Shown: positions 36,927 to 48,142, counted from the first letter of the stretch. The stretch: 64,000 nucleotides of DNA from Mesostigma viride (GCA_009746045.1 RPFO01000406.1:193501-257500), one strand, 5' to 3'. The notes: a model not told the origin generated them from the sequence alone. Numbers and translations: made by a program.

Positions 36927-37985
36927 ATGCCGAAGCCCGGGCGGAAGCCAGGTTCGACAGGTGCTGGGAAGCAATTACCGAAAGCTAATCCCGAGGTGCC
37001 GACAGCTACTAAACAGACGGGAAAGGGCCGACTAGGCTGGCCGACGCAGAAGAAAAGGCTCCATCAGGAGCTCTCCACTTGCTCGGGCCTGCCTGAAGTG
37101 TGCGCTGCCTTTGAGGCGGTCCTCGGGACCGACTGGGTAACTACTGTCAGCCGGTGGTCTGCGGCCCAGCTGGAGTCCGTCGTTGGACTGCTGGTCGACC
37201 ACGTGGACGGGCCTGAAATTCTGGCAGCAGCGGACCCAAACGAAGCGCTAGTGGCAGCCCTCCAAAGCGCCCGGGACTTGGCGGACTCGGACGAAGAGGA
37301 GATGCAGCCACCACGCCGGCCCACGAAAGGGGCGAAAAAGGGGACGAAAAAAGTCGGAAGCCCAGCCCCGAGCAAGGGAAAGGCCGCGGGGGATGTGAGG
37401 GAGCAGCTCTTGGAGCTGGCGGCTATTATTGGCAAGCAGGGGCAGGCGGGCAAAGAAGAGGAGGAGGAGGAGGAGTCCGAGGAAGAGGATTTCCTGACGA
37501 AATTGAAGGATGCGCTGGCCGGGGCAGATGGGGCTTCCAGGAAGCCGAAAAAGACCAAAGGGGTGACGCTGCCCACTCGAGCACAAGTGGTGAATTGGAG
37601 GGTGCAAGAGAGAGTGCTCCCCGAGGTGCTCGAGGATGCCAACGACAATGGAGGGGGGATAAAGAGTTGGATCATGGCTACTCGCCAAGGGGGGTGGAGG
37701 AACCAGGAAAGCAGGAAGGTGGTCATGAACATCGCCCTGGCCATGGACACACTCTTCAAGGAGTTGGGGCCGGCAGCCGGGGAGTTGGCTGGGGTAGAGT
37801 ATCTCATGAGGGTGGTGGCAGCCATGCTCCTAGTGGAGAGCCAGGGGTCAGGAGGGTGGAAGGTGGCTGGCCACCTCCTTGCTCTCAAGGAAGATGCCTC
37901 CTTGGTGAGCAACCCGGCCATGAAGATGGCCCTGCAAAGCGCCACGATGATGGAGAAGCTGGGCAAGGCCCAGCAAACCAAGTAA
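36927..37985 (+). CDS. DIRS-like ORF1, Gag-like
   Basis: This open frame of 352 codons sits directly after A1. The N-terminus is basic (MPKPGRKPG), the middle has acidic runs and Lys-rich linkers, and the C-terminal 130 residues look helical and folded (QVVNWRVQERVLPEVLED, MNIALAMDTLFKEL). Its position and composition fit the nucleic-acid-binding Gag-like protein of DIRS elements. No zinc knuckle is visible, and assignment is by position. Confidence 0.65.
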   Translation: MPKPGRKPGSTGAGKQLPKANPEVPTATKQTGKGRLGWPTQKKRLHQELSTCSGLPEVCAAFEAVLGTDWVTTVSRWSAAQLESVVGLLVDHVDGPEILAAADPNEALVAALQSARDLADSDEEEMQPPRRPTKGAKKGTKKVGSPAPSKGKAAGDVREQLLELAAIIGKQGQAGKEEEEEEESEEEDFLTKLKDALAGADGASRKPKKTKGVTLPTRAQVVNWRVQERVLPEVLEDANDNGGGIKSWIMATRQGGWRNQESRKVVMNIALAMDTLFKELGPAAGELAGVEYLMRVVAAMLLVESQGSGGWKVAGHLLALKEDASLVSNPAMKMALQSATMMEKLGKAQQTK

Positions 37986-38032
37986 ACACCGAAAGGGTAA
38001 ACCGCTCCCCCTTCCCACTGCCTCTTCCTACA

Positions 38033-40576
38033 ATGCCTCTAAGCACTACGTGGGGGAGAGTGAGGTCAGCACGCAGACGCCAGCGTGCAACTCGCCGCCG
38101 CCGGACCTTCACTCTACAACACAAGGTGATTACGTGGTTGAATTGGCTATGGCACGGGGGGGCAGACCCTCCGCCTAAATCTGGAGGCGCGTGCTCCAGA
38201 GGAACGGCGGAGGCCCTGAAAAGGGTCAAGAAGCACTGCGAGTGGTACAGTCGCCGCGTAACCGGCGTTGCGACAGGCCCCGCAGAAGGAAGTGATCTAA
38301 TCTATGGGAAATGTAATAAGTATGAACAACTTGTGGCGGAGCGGGTGAGTCTGCCGAAGCGCGAGGTGGCAGGAAAGGCGAAGCTGCTGGATTTGCTGGC
38401 GCTACGACCTAGTTGGCGAGAGGTGTACGCGAGCGAAGCCAACTGCATCAAGCCGGAGGTGGCTGCCAGTGCGAGGTATTGGAATGTACCTGCCCCCAGC
38501 CGAGGGTGCACCATGGCGGAGTGGGGCAAGTTGATGGGGAGGGCAGCGGACGTGGGGATGGTGGAGTTCCGAGAGACGCGGCCAAAGTGGGTAGACGGAT
38601 GTTTTGGGGTGGCCAAAGGAGTGGGGGAGTTAAGGCTCATTGTGAATAAGAAGTTGGGGAACGCACTGTGGGTGGACCCCCCTAAGACGGTGTTACCCCA
38701 CCTGGGCATATACTCGGAGGTCTATATCAAGGGTCGGTGCTACACGGCCAAGAGCGATCTGGTCTCGTATTACTATACCATCCAAGTGCCGGAGTGGTGG
38801 TGGGATTATCAAGGGCTACCTGATGTGTGGTCCACCGATGTCGGGCTGCCGGGGCGGCGGAGGAGGGTGTGGCCAGTGCTGAAAGTGCTGGCCATGGGGC
38901 ACTCCCACGCTGTAGCGCTAGGGGAAGCCATCCATGAGATGGTCCTCTATGCCACGGGCGCTTTGGATCCTAGACGGCAGGTGAACCGCCTCACAAGTGT
39001 AGGGGAGCTGACCGTGCTTCGGAATGCATGGGGTAACCCAACCGCCCTAGCCATCGAGTACAAGGAGGAGAGCACGAGGGAGATGCAAATCGACCTTGAG
39101 GACCCCCCTGCCCCTATGGTATCCATCACTATTGATGACCTGGTGGTCAGCAATGGGCGCACGTGCGAGGCGGTGAATCGCTTAATCGCGAGTGCTATTG
39201 AAGACGGGTACGCGCCTAACAACCTTGTGCCCTCCAAGGACAAGACGATCATGGCTAGCCCGGAGGGGGAGGACGAGCTAGAAGCTCTGGGTGTTGTTCA
39301 CCGGCGGGATGGGGTGTTGGAGCCGACAGCTAAGCAGCTCACCCTTGTGGTTGCGCACACTCGTGTACTCCTCGAGAGGGGACGCGCTACCGCTGAGGCG
39401 CTGGCGGCCGTCGTGGGCCGGTGGGTGTGGCTGCAGATGCTCAGCCGCACTTGCTTGTCCATATGGCAGCAGAGTTTTAAGTTCATCAACCTCAAGGGGT
39501 GGGGCCAGCGAACGCGACCTTTGTGGCAAGGTGTGCGCGATGAGCTCGAGTGTGCCATGGCGTTGGCCCCCATGCTCCGTGTGGACCGGGGGGCTGCCCT
39601 GGCTCCGGTGGTGGTGGCCTCGGATGCGTCTAGTTTTGGGCAGGGGGTTGTCTACGCTGAGATGGCCCCAGCTGAGGTGACGGAATTAGCTCGGGCCCGG
39701 GAGGTGCGGGGTTACCCAACCCTCCTCACCCCAGGTGAGGCCATGTATGCCGGGCCTAGACCCTTGACCAAGGCCGCGGAAAAAGCCATCATCCACGGGC
39801 GATGGCGCGTCGGGATCAAGAGTCGCTGGCGCGATTCGACCATGCACATCAACGAGAAGGAAGTGCGGGCCGCTGTGAAGGGGGTGGAGCGCTCGGCCCG
39901 GAACCTCGGAACATGGGGTAAGCGGGTGGTGAGGTTAGTGGACTCCACTGCCGCTTTGGGCTGCTTGGCTAAAGGGCGTTCCTCTTCTTACCGGTTAAAC
40001 AAGCAATGCCGCCGGTTGTGCGCTCTTACGTTGGTCACCGGCAGCCGCTCACAATGGGTCTGGACGCCAAGTGAGCTTCAGCCTGCGGATGGGCCTTCGC
40101 GGGGGCTTTCCATGGCTGCCTCGGTGGCCGGGTGGGTCCGCGATTTGACTCGCGAGGGTGTTCATCCCAATCCCGGGCCTCGGCTTGGCGCTAGCTACTT
40201 GACCCTTCTTGAGGGCAAGGTGAAGCCGGCTACTTTGATGGTTTACCATCGGGGTCTTAGGTCCTTTTTCGCATGGTGGGCGAGCCGGCGGGGTCGGGTT
40301 GGCAGCTTGTTGCGCGGCTTGACGATAGAGGAATACTATTGCGAGTATGTCGCTTGGGCGCACTCACGGTGTTACAGCCGCCAGTTGTGTGTCAATGCGC
40401 TTATGGGCCTGAATTTGTACTTCCCCCGGGAGGTGCGGGATTGGGCCTTGGCACGAAGTGTTTTGGCTGGCTGGCGCACGTTGGCACCCCCTCGTGCCCC
40501 CCCCCCATTCCATGGGAGGCTGCGTTTGCGCTTGCTTGTACTATGGTGCTCCAGCGGCAGCCTCGTGCGGCTATGA
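38033..40576 (+). CDS. DIRS-like ORF2: reverse transcriptase and RNase H
   Basis: The frame is open upstream of this ATG as well. RT motifs include YTAKSDLVSYYYTIQVPEWW at about 38737, and SITIDDLVVSNG at about 39122. RNase H follows with VVASDASSFGQG (39610), HINEKEVRA (39847), RLVDSTAALGCLAKG (39934) and a closing ADGPSRG motif (40087). The peptide GVHPNPGP at about 40156-40179 resembles a 2A-like sequence and sits exactly between RNase H and the start of the recombinase core-binding region (ATLMVYHRGLRSFF). The family makes a cDNA that is integrated by its recombinase. Confidence 0.85.
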   Translation: MPLSTTWGRVRSARRRQRATRRRRTFTLQHKVITWLNWLWHGGADPPPKSGGACSRGTAEALKRVKKHCEWYSRRVTGVATGPAEGSDLIYGKCNKYEQLVAERVSLPKREVAGKAKLLDLLALRPSWREVYASEANCIKPEVAASARYWNVPAPSRGCTMAEWGKLMGRAADVGMVEFRETRPKWVDGCFGVAKGVGELRLIVNKKLGNALWVDPPKTVLPHLGIYSEVYIKGRCYTAKSDLVSYYYTIQVPEWWWDYQGLPDVWSTDVGLPGRRRRVWPVLKVLAMGHSHAVALGEAIHEMVLYATGALDPRRQVNRLTSVGELTVLRNAWGNPTALAIEYKEESTREMQIDLEDPPAPMVSITIDDLVVSNGRTCEAVNRLIASAIEDGYAPNNLVPSKDKTIMASPEGEDELEALGVVHRRDGVLEPTAKQLTLVVAHTRVLLERGRATAEALAAVVGRWVWLQMLSRTCLSIWQQSFKFINLKGWGQRTRPLWQGVRDELECAMALAPMLRVDRGAALAPVVVASDASSFGQGVVYAEMAPAEVTELARAREVRGYPTLLTPGEAMYAGPRPLTKAAEKAIIHGRWRVGIKSRWRDSTMHINEKEVRAAVKGVERSARNLGTWGKRVVRLVDSTAALGCLAKGRSSSYRLNKQCRRLCALTLVTGSRSQWVWTPSELQPADGPSRGLSMAASVAGWVRDLTREGVHPNPGPRLGASYLTLLEGKVKPATLMVYHRGLRSFFAWWASRRGRVGSLLRGLTIEEYYCEYVAWAHSRCYSRQLCVNALMGLNLYFPREVRDWALARSVLAGWRTLAPPRAPPPFHGRLRLRLLVLWCSSGSLVRL

Positions 40577-41109
40577 TGGTCATCGTTATTTTCCAACAAT
40601 ACCTGCGGGTATCGGAGGCGCTCAACCTGTTGGTCGGCCATGTGCGCTTGCAGCCTGATGTTCGGTTGCGGGGTTCGCAGCGGGGCGCCTTGTTGTTGAT
40701 GTCAGCTAAGACGGCTAAGGGGGAGGTGCAGTCTGTGGTGATCGAGGATGTCATGACTGAGACCCTCTTGCGGGCTTGTATGCGTGGCAAGGCGGCCTGG
40801 GAGCGGGTGTTCCCTTACGATTATGCCCAGTTCAGCCGGGTTTGGCATCAGGCCACGCAAGCTTTGGGGGTCGACACGGTGTTTACCATTCACGGGCTGC
40901 GGCATGGGGGGGCTACCTATGATTTTTTGCGGCAGCGCAGCATGGCTGATATTCAGCATCGGGGTCGCTGGCGCAGCAGCAAAACTGTCGCCCACTATGT
41001 GGGATTGCACCGGAGCTTGGCCCTCACCCTTCCTGACGCCCTGGTTCGGGCTATCGCCGCCTGCCCCCCGCGCATTTGGCGGAGCGTCTTTTCTCTGCCT
41101 TCCTCTTAA
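40273..41109 (+). CDS. DIRS-like tyrosine recombinase
   Basis: The catalytic domain is recognisable from about 40580: RVSEALNL carries the first Arg, HGLRHGGATYDF the HxxR box, and HRGRWRSSKTVAHYVG the His/Trp box with the Tyr nucleophile. The enzyme integrates the circular cDNA without target duplication. The frame overlaps the preceding ORF and ends shortly before B1. Confidence 0.85.
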   Translation: MVGEPAGSGWQLVARLDDRGILLRVCRLGALTVLQPPVVCQCAYGPEFVLPPGGAGLGLGTKCFGWLAHVGTPSCPPPIPWEAAFALACTMVLQRQPRAAMMVIVIFQQYLRVSEALNLLVGHVRLQPDVRLRGSQRGALLLMSAKTAKGEVQSVVIEDVMTETLLRACMRGKAAWERVFPYDYAQFSRVWHQATQALGVDTVFTIHGLRHGGATYDFLRQRSMADIQHRGRWRSSKTVAHYVGLHRSLALTLPDALVRAIAACPPRIWRSVFSLPSS

Positions 41110-41185
41110 GTTCCCTTCATTCTTGTCTTATGCGTCCACCGGTTTTTGTTTTGCCCCTGGCTTGGGTCGCCAGGGAGGGATGTAA

Positions 41186-41865
41186 GGGTAAGGCTAGCCT
41201 TTTTGGACATAAAGTGTTCCCATGGGTAAGGATGGCCAGTTGAGGGCCACTTCCCGATGTGCTCTACTTATTGTTTTAATAAAGAGTCTGGTTACCCTGG
41301 AGTTCCACGGTTAATAGAATCGGGGTTCTCTGAACATAGTTTCTTTATAGTGATACGGAAGGGGAGCCGCTGATGCTAGGTGAAATAGAGCTGGGTGATG
41401 TGATCGTAATAAGGTTGATTAGGCTTCTAGTGTACGAGTATTACGGAAGATATGGCCTAATTGTTGCGGCCCATACCTTGACGGTGTGCTGAGTACCTTG
41501 ACGACGGATTTTTGCGTCTAGGTTCTCCTAGCAGATCTGTGATTGCGGACGGGTTTGCAACAGGCAATATCTGAAGTAAAACTTGACGGCTAAAACTGTT
41601 TAGAGGCCGTTGCCGGATCTGGCCGTTGGTAGAGAGCCGTTGGCCTTGAAACACGATAAAAGCTTGCTCACCTAGCTCATGGCGGTCTCTTTTGTTTTCC
41701 CACCCGCCCTCCCTGTGTGTTGCCTGTTTGGGGGTAAGGCTAGCCTTTTTGGACATAAAGTGTTCCCATGGGTAAGGATGGCCAGTTGAGGGCCACTTCC
41801 CGATGTGCTCTACTTATTGTTTTAATAAAGAGTCTGGTTACCCTGGAGTTCCACGGTTAATAGAA
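41186..41865 (+). repeat. DIRS-like right end: B1-A2-spacer-B2
   Basis: B1 is 41186-41319 and B2 41732-41865; both hold a TTTTAATAAA polyadenylation-like stretch. A2 is 41318-41698 and equals A1. The 33-bp spacer 41699-41731 has CCCTCCCTG, complementary to CAGGGAGGG just before B1 (41171-41179). Complementary regions of this kind are known to guide circle formation in the group. Confidence 0.88.
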
Positions 41866-42052
41866 ATGATTTACTAAATAATGATTCTATATACTTTAAC
41901 ATACCATATTATTAAAGTATGTGGAATTAATCCATGCTATTCACAATATATTATAAAATCTTTTGCAAAATATACTGTAATTAGTATATATATTTTCTGA
42001 TAAACAATTTTATCAATGCTACTGTGTTATTTTTGTTATTCTCGCCATGCAG

Positions 42053-45000
42053 GTATCTGAGTGTTCTGGGAGAACTAATAAGAGAATGAGCCGCGAAGGT
42101 GAGGAAAACCTGAAATCTTTTCGTCCTTATTGGGGTCTCTCTGCAGCTAGACCATTTATAACCACAAGCAATAGCTTAAATTCAAGGGTCTCGCTGCAGC
42201 TAGACCCTCTTTATGGTTACTATAAAATTAATGAATCAGAAGTCTGTGATTTAACAATCGCACGCCGCAATGAAGGGTCTAGCTGCAGCGAGACCCCAAT
42301 CTTGGTCGGGGTATGCTAAGTTCACCACATCAGGTAATCTTTTCGTCTAACGGAAAAAGCCCCTCTAAGGGTCTAGCTGCAGCTAGACCCCAATCGTGGT
42401 AAAAAATGATACACTTTCGAACTTTGTCTGTAATTGTCGCTTTTCCCAACGATACTCGATTTGCATGGATTTCGTTATGCCGGTCGTCATGGCATGCAGC
42501 ACGCGAACGGGTGGGAGTTTTCGCCCTTGCGTCCGGTCGTCCAGGATTCAGTGCAATTAAGTTGAACACCGGGACGAAGCAGCCAACTGGCGCAAAAAGG
42601 GTTTTCGGAGATGAGAACCAGAATCCAGCGCAGCCTGAAGCCAAGGAAGTCAAGCGGCCGGGAGAATACAAGAAAACAAAGAGGGTTATTGGGGAATATT
42701 TCGCTGACAAGGCGTTTGAAGCGGCTCAGGCGATGACAAAACCCGAGGGGCGGGGGCCGGCTTTCGACCAGATGATTGCTGGCTTTAACTCTAGGGCCGC
42801 TGAACTAGGTCACGGGCTGTATCATGATGAGGCGAAAAAGCTTTACAATGAGGAGCGGATGGCAAAACTGAACAGGTTGTGGGTGGCTCGGATTAACGGC
42901 TTTTTTGATGGTCTGACCAAAAGCGACGCAGACAGAGACGTCAGGATGGTGCTGATGTCCACGCTTTACTGTGGTGACGACTTGGAGAAGGAGTTTTCGG
43001 CCGCGGAGTTGGAGAAGCTGACGGGGATGGACGCCAAGAAGATTCGCGGAATTCGCGCGATTCGAAGGCAGCAGAAGTTGGACTACCTCAGACACGCGCA
43101 GGCTCGCAAGGGGCGCCCTTTGCCGCAATTCGTGATTGACGCGATAGTGGACGCGTGGATGCACGATGATGAGTCGCGCGCCTCCTCCCAGATGAAGGAT
43201 GTCAAGCGCACTTACAGCAGGGAGGGTCGTGGCAATCGCGGGGTGCTCGTCGCCGTTGAGGGAGCGCGCTATTACATGACCTCCAAGGAGGACATGTACG
43301 ATCACTTTCTCGAAAAGCACGCGTACTGGAACAAAAGGAGTGACAAGTATGATAAGGAGGTGGGCATTCACGTGGGCTACACGACCTTCTGCAAATACGC
43401 GCCCGATTGCATCAAGGGCAAGTGGAAGGAGAGGAACCTGTGCGCATGTGAGAAGCACGTCACCATGCAGTCGGCCATGGGGGCGTGGACCTCGTACTGC
43501 AATGCGCACCACGGCAAGAAGTGCAAATGTGGCGCTGAGTGTGCGGGATGCTCCAAGAACAGACTGCCGGACGGTACTTGCGGAATGTGGAAAGCCATTC
43601 ACACGACGGACTGGATCAAGCACTTTCACTGCCCGGTGTCCGCCGAGGCTGAAGGCAGGGATAACGGGCTGCGTGAAGGGGGCGGAATGGGCGGGGGGAT
43701 GGAAGGGGAAGAGGGGGAGGGGGAAGATGAATGGCGGGGACGGGACCTGGAAGACCTCGACATTTCTGAGAGGATGGTGGAGGACGAAGATGGGGTGCCG
43801 AGGACGGAGAGGGTTCACCGCATACTGAAGATGGCGTGTGTGGAGGGGTTCTGTCCTGAGGAATCATGCGGCATCCAGAACTGGGTGCAGTGTGATCGGG
43901 ACAAGAATTCCACGGAGATTCTGAATTGGTTCAAGTTCGAGATGGTGGAGCAGACTGTGACCCGAGGGGTGAGGGTGAGTTGGTTTCGATTTTATTTCTC
44001 CGTTAAAATGTTGTTGACTTTTTTTTTTTTGTGACCTATAGCTGCAGCGAGACCCTTGTGAGTTGCAGTTATCTGATCGAAATGCGATTTTATTGCAAAT
44101 CGAAACTGTCTGCGGACCTTTGCGAAACAGGGCGAGACCGATGGTAGGGCGGCGAAGAAGGTGAAGCGGCCCGAGCAAGTCCAAATGAGGTCCACCCCAG
44201 CTGAGCTGCGGGACGAGATTCTTAAGAGGTGGGACAAGTTCACCGTGCACTGCTTTACGGCCTGGTCGCAGGCGGATACAATCAAGGATCGGGAGAAGAA
44301 TCTGAGAGAGGGGGACGTGCTCGTGCACGGCGACTGGGCCGAGAACTACGAGAACAGCAACTACGTCCAACTGCAGTCGCAGTACTTCCACAAGCGCAGC
44401 CACATCCTGATGCCCATGATCGTGCGTTATTATCGGCTCAACGGCGAGCTGGAAAAGCGCGTCTTCTTTTTCCTGGGGGATTCCAGTATTAAGCGGGGCG
44501 AGCGCGCACTCGTATACGCTCTTCGCAAGATTCTGGAAACCCTGCGGGTAGAAGTAGGGGTAGAGGTGCGAAACCTGTACATGTGCTCGGACAACTGCGC
44601 GGTGCAGTTTAAGTCCAGGTACGTGATTAACCAGATTAACGGTCTGCTCATGGGGGATCCCGACCTGCAGGCCTTTGAGTTCCACTACATGGGGGAGCAG
44701 CATGGGAAGGGGGAGGTGGATGGTCAAGGAGCGAAGTGCAAGTGCGTCTTGAGGGAAATGCAGAGGATTCCCGAAAACCAGCACATACTTGAGACCCACC
44801 AGCTAGTCGCCTACTTGAACCAGAACTGGCAGGGCGGCAAGACATCGAGCAGGGAGTCGGCCCGCGCGCGGGCCGAGAACGTCACTCGCCACTTCTTCCT
44901 TTTACCCCCGGTACGGAATTTTGTGTTATTTCAGGTTTTAACCCCTAAATGGGCAGAAATACTGCCGATGCATCGGCTGTAACTTCACAATTTTGCAAAC

Positions 45001-47853
45001 CAGATGCCATCCAACCCACCCATATCCAATGGCTGTCCTTGGGGGCCAAGCATGTCCATGAGTTGCCCTTCGGGTTGGTATATCACAACCTTACATATAT
45101 GCAGGGTAGGCCATGTATAACTGCCGTCAAAGTCAGGGGGGTCAAGACGAGCGTTTTCATTTTTGGTAGAATGTGCATTTTGAATTATGTTGTAAGAGCT
45201 AGGCACCTACCACTTCAGGGATGATAAACAATTAGTTGCTGAACAGTTTGAGCCATTGGGGTCATCATTTGGGTGGGTATACCAGCAGTTACACCCAGTA
45301 CAGCCCATAGGGGTACCGTTGGTAAAAAGCAACCAAGGGGGTAGGGGTGGGCATACTACCTACTAATACCTACTAAAAATGTCCCCCAACCATGCCACAC
45401 AATACATTTCCCTTCCACAATGATGGGGAAACATAACTGCATCATCACACTGCCCTTACATGGCACCTATGTGCAGGTGCCACCTTGTCCATGCACGTAG
45501 GTAACGTGGTACGGATACCCTACGCAAGGCACGCATTCTAGGAGGCAGCCACAAACAAACTAGTGATTTTAAGCCTATTTCAGCTTGCCCTAGCAAGGAT
45601 AAACTAGGCCTAAGCTTCTATAGCCTGCCAGGTGATGGCCAGCACACCTGGTGGCACATGCTGACAATGGGAAGCTTCCACTCACCGGGTACATGGTTGA
45701 TGATGCCACAGAGACCAGCCAACTGCCTCACACTCATGCAATATGTGTGTGGGAAATGTATAACAAACATATATGGAGGTATTCAAACCCATACAGCCTC
45801 TAAAACTTATCACCATCACACTATGGCAGGTCAACTGACTGAGGGAAGCATCTAAGAATGGTGTTTTAGGAAGGGGCCAGGCCATGGTCAAGAAAGAGCA
45901 TGAATAATACAAAAAGAATGTGCTACACAAGCTAGAACGTATATATAAACGTCAAACATCGACAAGAAAACGATAACTCAGCTTTACCTGGCATGGCTGG
46001 CATTACCTTGGCCCAGGCGGTGGCCGCAAAATGGCGCATTTCGGCACACCAAAGTTGTGCAGCATGGTCGCTAGATTCGACGATTTCTGGCCACCCTTGC
46101 ACGTTTACGACTAAAAATCATCATAAAAAGTAAAAAGAAACCGATGTATCCTTTAAAATACGCCGGAAAGGTATTGCTGTCAACGTTTCTATCGTCCGGC
46201 CTGATCGCAGTTTTTTCCAGCAAGAACGCTGCCGACACCTATCAAATGGCATTCCCGCGAACCAAAAATTGGCCTGTATCGTCTTTAGGACGTATAAAAT
46301 CAATTCCCTGAGTTTGGTCAGAAAATTCGAACGGAAACGTAAATGCCATGCGTGGGCGCAAGCCGCCATGGCCAGGTCGTCGTTTTCCGGAATGCACGTT
46401 GTACGTGAAAAAGTACCCTGACCCCTTGTACTTTGACCGGCCAGAACACCTCTATAACTTTGTCAGAAGTATGCAAACCATAGTACCATGCTGTGAGGAA
46501 AATTATAAACTTTCGATCTTCTCAGCTAAACGTTTCCTAATTCTCAATAGTTTTCGCGGCATTTGGTCCCCCGAGAAGGGGCCGACGTGTCGGCTGTAAC
46601 TCAGTTTTAGGCGGAAAATCGGCAGCCAGACCATTTAGGGGTTAAGACGTCAACTGCCGCTGTTCTATAAAAATTCAAACCCAATAAAGGTATCTCTGCA
46701 GAGAGACCCTATATACTGTCCATGGGTTGCTTTTCTTTTAGGTATGAAATTTCGCTTGTTCTATCGGTATGAAGGGGTCTCTCTGCAGCTATACCCTGTG
46801 TCGAATTTCGATCACTTGATATCTTGTCGTACGTTGTTATTATGATTCGAATGGGGTCTCTCTGCAGCTATACCCTGTGTCGAATTTTGATCACTTGATA
46901 TCTTGTCGTACGTTGTTATTATGATTCGAATGGGGTCTCTCTGCAGCTATACCCTGTGTCGAATTTTGATCACTTGATGTCTTGTCGTTAATTTTTTTTT
47001 TGTAAGGGGTCTCTCTGCAGCTATACCCTGTTTTGTTGGTTTTTGGTCAATTTTGCTAACTTGAACGGTATTCTTTTTGTCCTAACTATTTGATGACAGG
47101 ACGTCGAGTCCGGCCGACGCGCGGAGGTTGAGGAGGTGCCTGGCATCAAGCAGGCGCATTGGTGGCGACTGGACAATTAAGTCCGACCCTGGCCTTTTGA
47201 TGATTAGGCGCTATTCCTGCTACTGTCCGCCCTGTTTGGGTGGGCGGTTTGAGGGATGTCTAAGCGAGTGGTCGTTTATCATCGAGTTCAATGATGCAGG
47301 AAGCTCGATGAAAACTGTCCGTTTGCTGCCACCGAGCCAGCCCAACCCTCCGGTTCGCATGGTGACGCGGGGGGAGCAGCTGAAGGACAAGCGGGAGGCG
47401 ATGGGCCGGCAGATGAGACTCCACGACTATGTGGCAGTTCCATCGGACAAGGACACGGATCACGATCCCATCCACCCGTTCTGGTTGGCTGAGGTTGTAA
47501 GCGAAGCCGGGCCGATCGTGTTAGACGAGAACTTCGAGAGGTGGGTCGTCGAGGGCCGGAACGGACGGGAGAAGGAGCTGTTCCTCGCCGGGAACGGCAT
47601 TCTTCCCGTTCGGATTTGGAAGCGGGATAAGCATGACCCCCTGCATTTCACGCTCAACGTTGAGGATTGGCCACCGTCACGCCAGCCCGAGCTTGTGAAT
47701 TGCTATCTCTGCGTCGCTCCGGCTCTCCGGCTAGAAGCACGCGTGCGCAGCGACGGAATGTGCGCCGACATCAGGATGAGCAAGGAGCTGGACAAGTGGC
47801 TTACTACGCTGGTGATCAAGGATGAAGCCCCGGAGGGGCCGGCACCGACTTAA
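42053..47853 (+). CDS. Transposase-like gene of the giant transposon, at least four exons
   Basis: Predicted exons are 42053-42098, 42545-43974, 44131-44910 and 47100-47853, about 990 codons; a further 5' exon is likely. Phases agree at every junction (phase 1, then 0, 0). Donors are GTGAGG, GTGAGT and GTACGG. Exon 2 holds a Cys/His-rich region (CKYAPDC, CACEKH, CKCGAECAGC). Exon 3 holds an RNase H-like core: HGDWAENYENS, FFFLGDSS, MCSDNCAVQFKSR, then HYMGEQHGKGEVDGQGA. Exon 4 has VPGIKQAH and the zinc-like SCYCPPCLGGRFEGC. I recall the same succession of motifs in poorly characterised animal transposase-like proteins. One base slip occurs near 47170 (after WWRLDN). It presumably cuts and joins the 16-bp-type termini at 613 and 49566; that is inference. 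Confidence 0.75.
42133..42390. repeat. Four 22-bp palindromes in intron 1 of the transposase gene
   Basis: Copies lie at 42133-42154, 42186-42207, 42275-42296 and 42369-42390, all in the intron 42099-42544. The last is a perfect palindrome. Another degenerate copy is in intron 2 at 44034-44055, and one follows the stop codon at 47875-47896. Confidence 0.9.
44942..46641. mobile_element. Non-autonomous piggyBac-like element, 1,700 bp, TTAA target
   Basis: It starts CCCCTAAATGG and ends CCATTTAGGGG, flanked by TTAA at 44938-44941 and 46642-46645. A palindromic block gccga-N4-tcggctgtaac recurs near each end in the same orientation (about 44969 and 46583). No ORF resembles a transposase, so it is a passive derivative. 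It lies in intron 3 (44911-47099) of the transposase gene. Kolobok elements also use TTAA, but CCC/GGG termini favour piggyBac. Confidence 0.8.
46774..47030. repeat. 79-bp tandem repeat, each unit with one 22-bp palindrome
   Basis: Units begin ggggtctctctgcagctata at 46774, 46853, 46932 and 47006 (partial). A single related palindrome precedes them at 46688-46709. The array lies just before the acceptor of the last exon of the transposase gene. Confidence 0.9.
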
Positions 47854-48142
47854 ACAAGAAATTGGGGTCTCGCTGCGGGTAGACGACGCCCTAGTTTCGG
47901 CTCGTATTATATCTTTAGAGTGGGGCTTCAGTAGGGTGTAAAAAGGTGGCCGCATATATTGTATATATTTTTCGAGATCTTTCTGTGGTCAAGTTTAAGG
48001 GTAGTTGATAATTTTTTGCGGCCTTCAATTAACAGTTATTTTTTACTGCAACATAATTTTATGCTGTATATTTAAATAATGATAAGGATTTCGATATTTT
48101 TTTGCACAATCTATTCGACATTTGTTTCTGCAAATGTCGAGA
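47854..48142. other. Non-coding, AT-rich
   Basis: I see no gene here, only the 22-bp palindrome at 47875-47896 just after the transposase stop codon. Confidence 0.6.

Larger units (their letters stand above)
36475..41865 (+). mobile_element. DIRS/PAT-like tyrosine-recombinase retroelement with split direct repeats
   Basis: Layout: A1 (36475-36855), ORFs, B1 (41186-41319), A2 (41318-41698), a 33-bp spacer, B2 (41732-41865). The A copies (381 bp) and B copies (134 bp) appear identical, so it is young. There is no target duplication, as usual for this group. ORFs encode a Gag-like protein, RT with RNase H, and a tyrosine recombinase. It looks whole or nearly so. It lies between the minisatellite and the transposase gene of the giant transposon. 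Confidence 0.92.
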
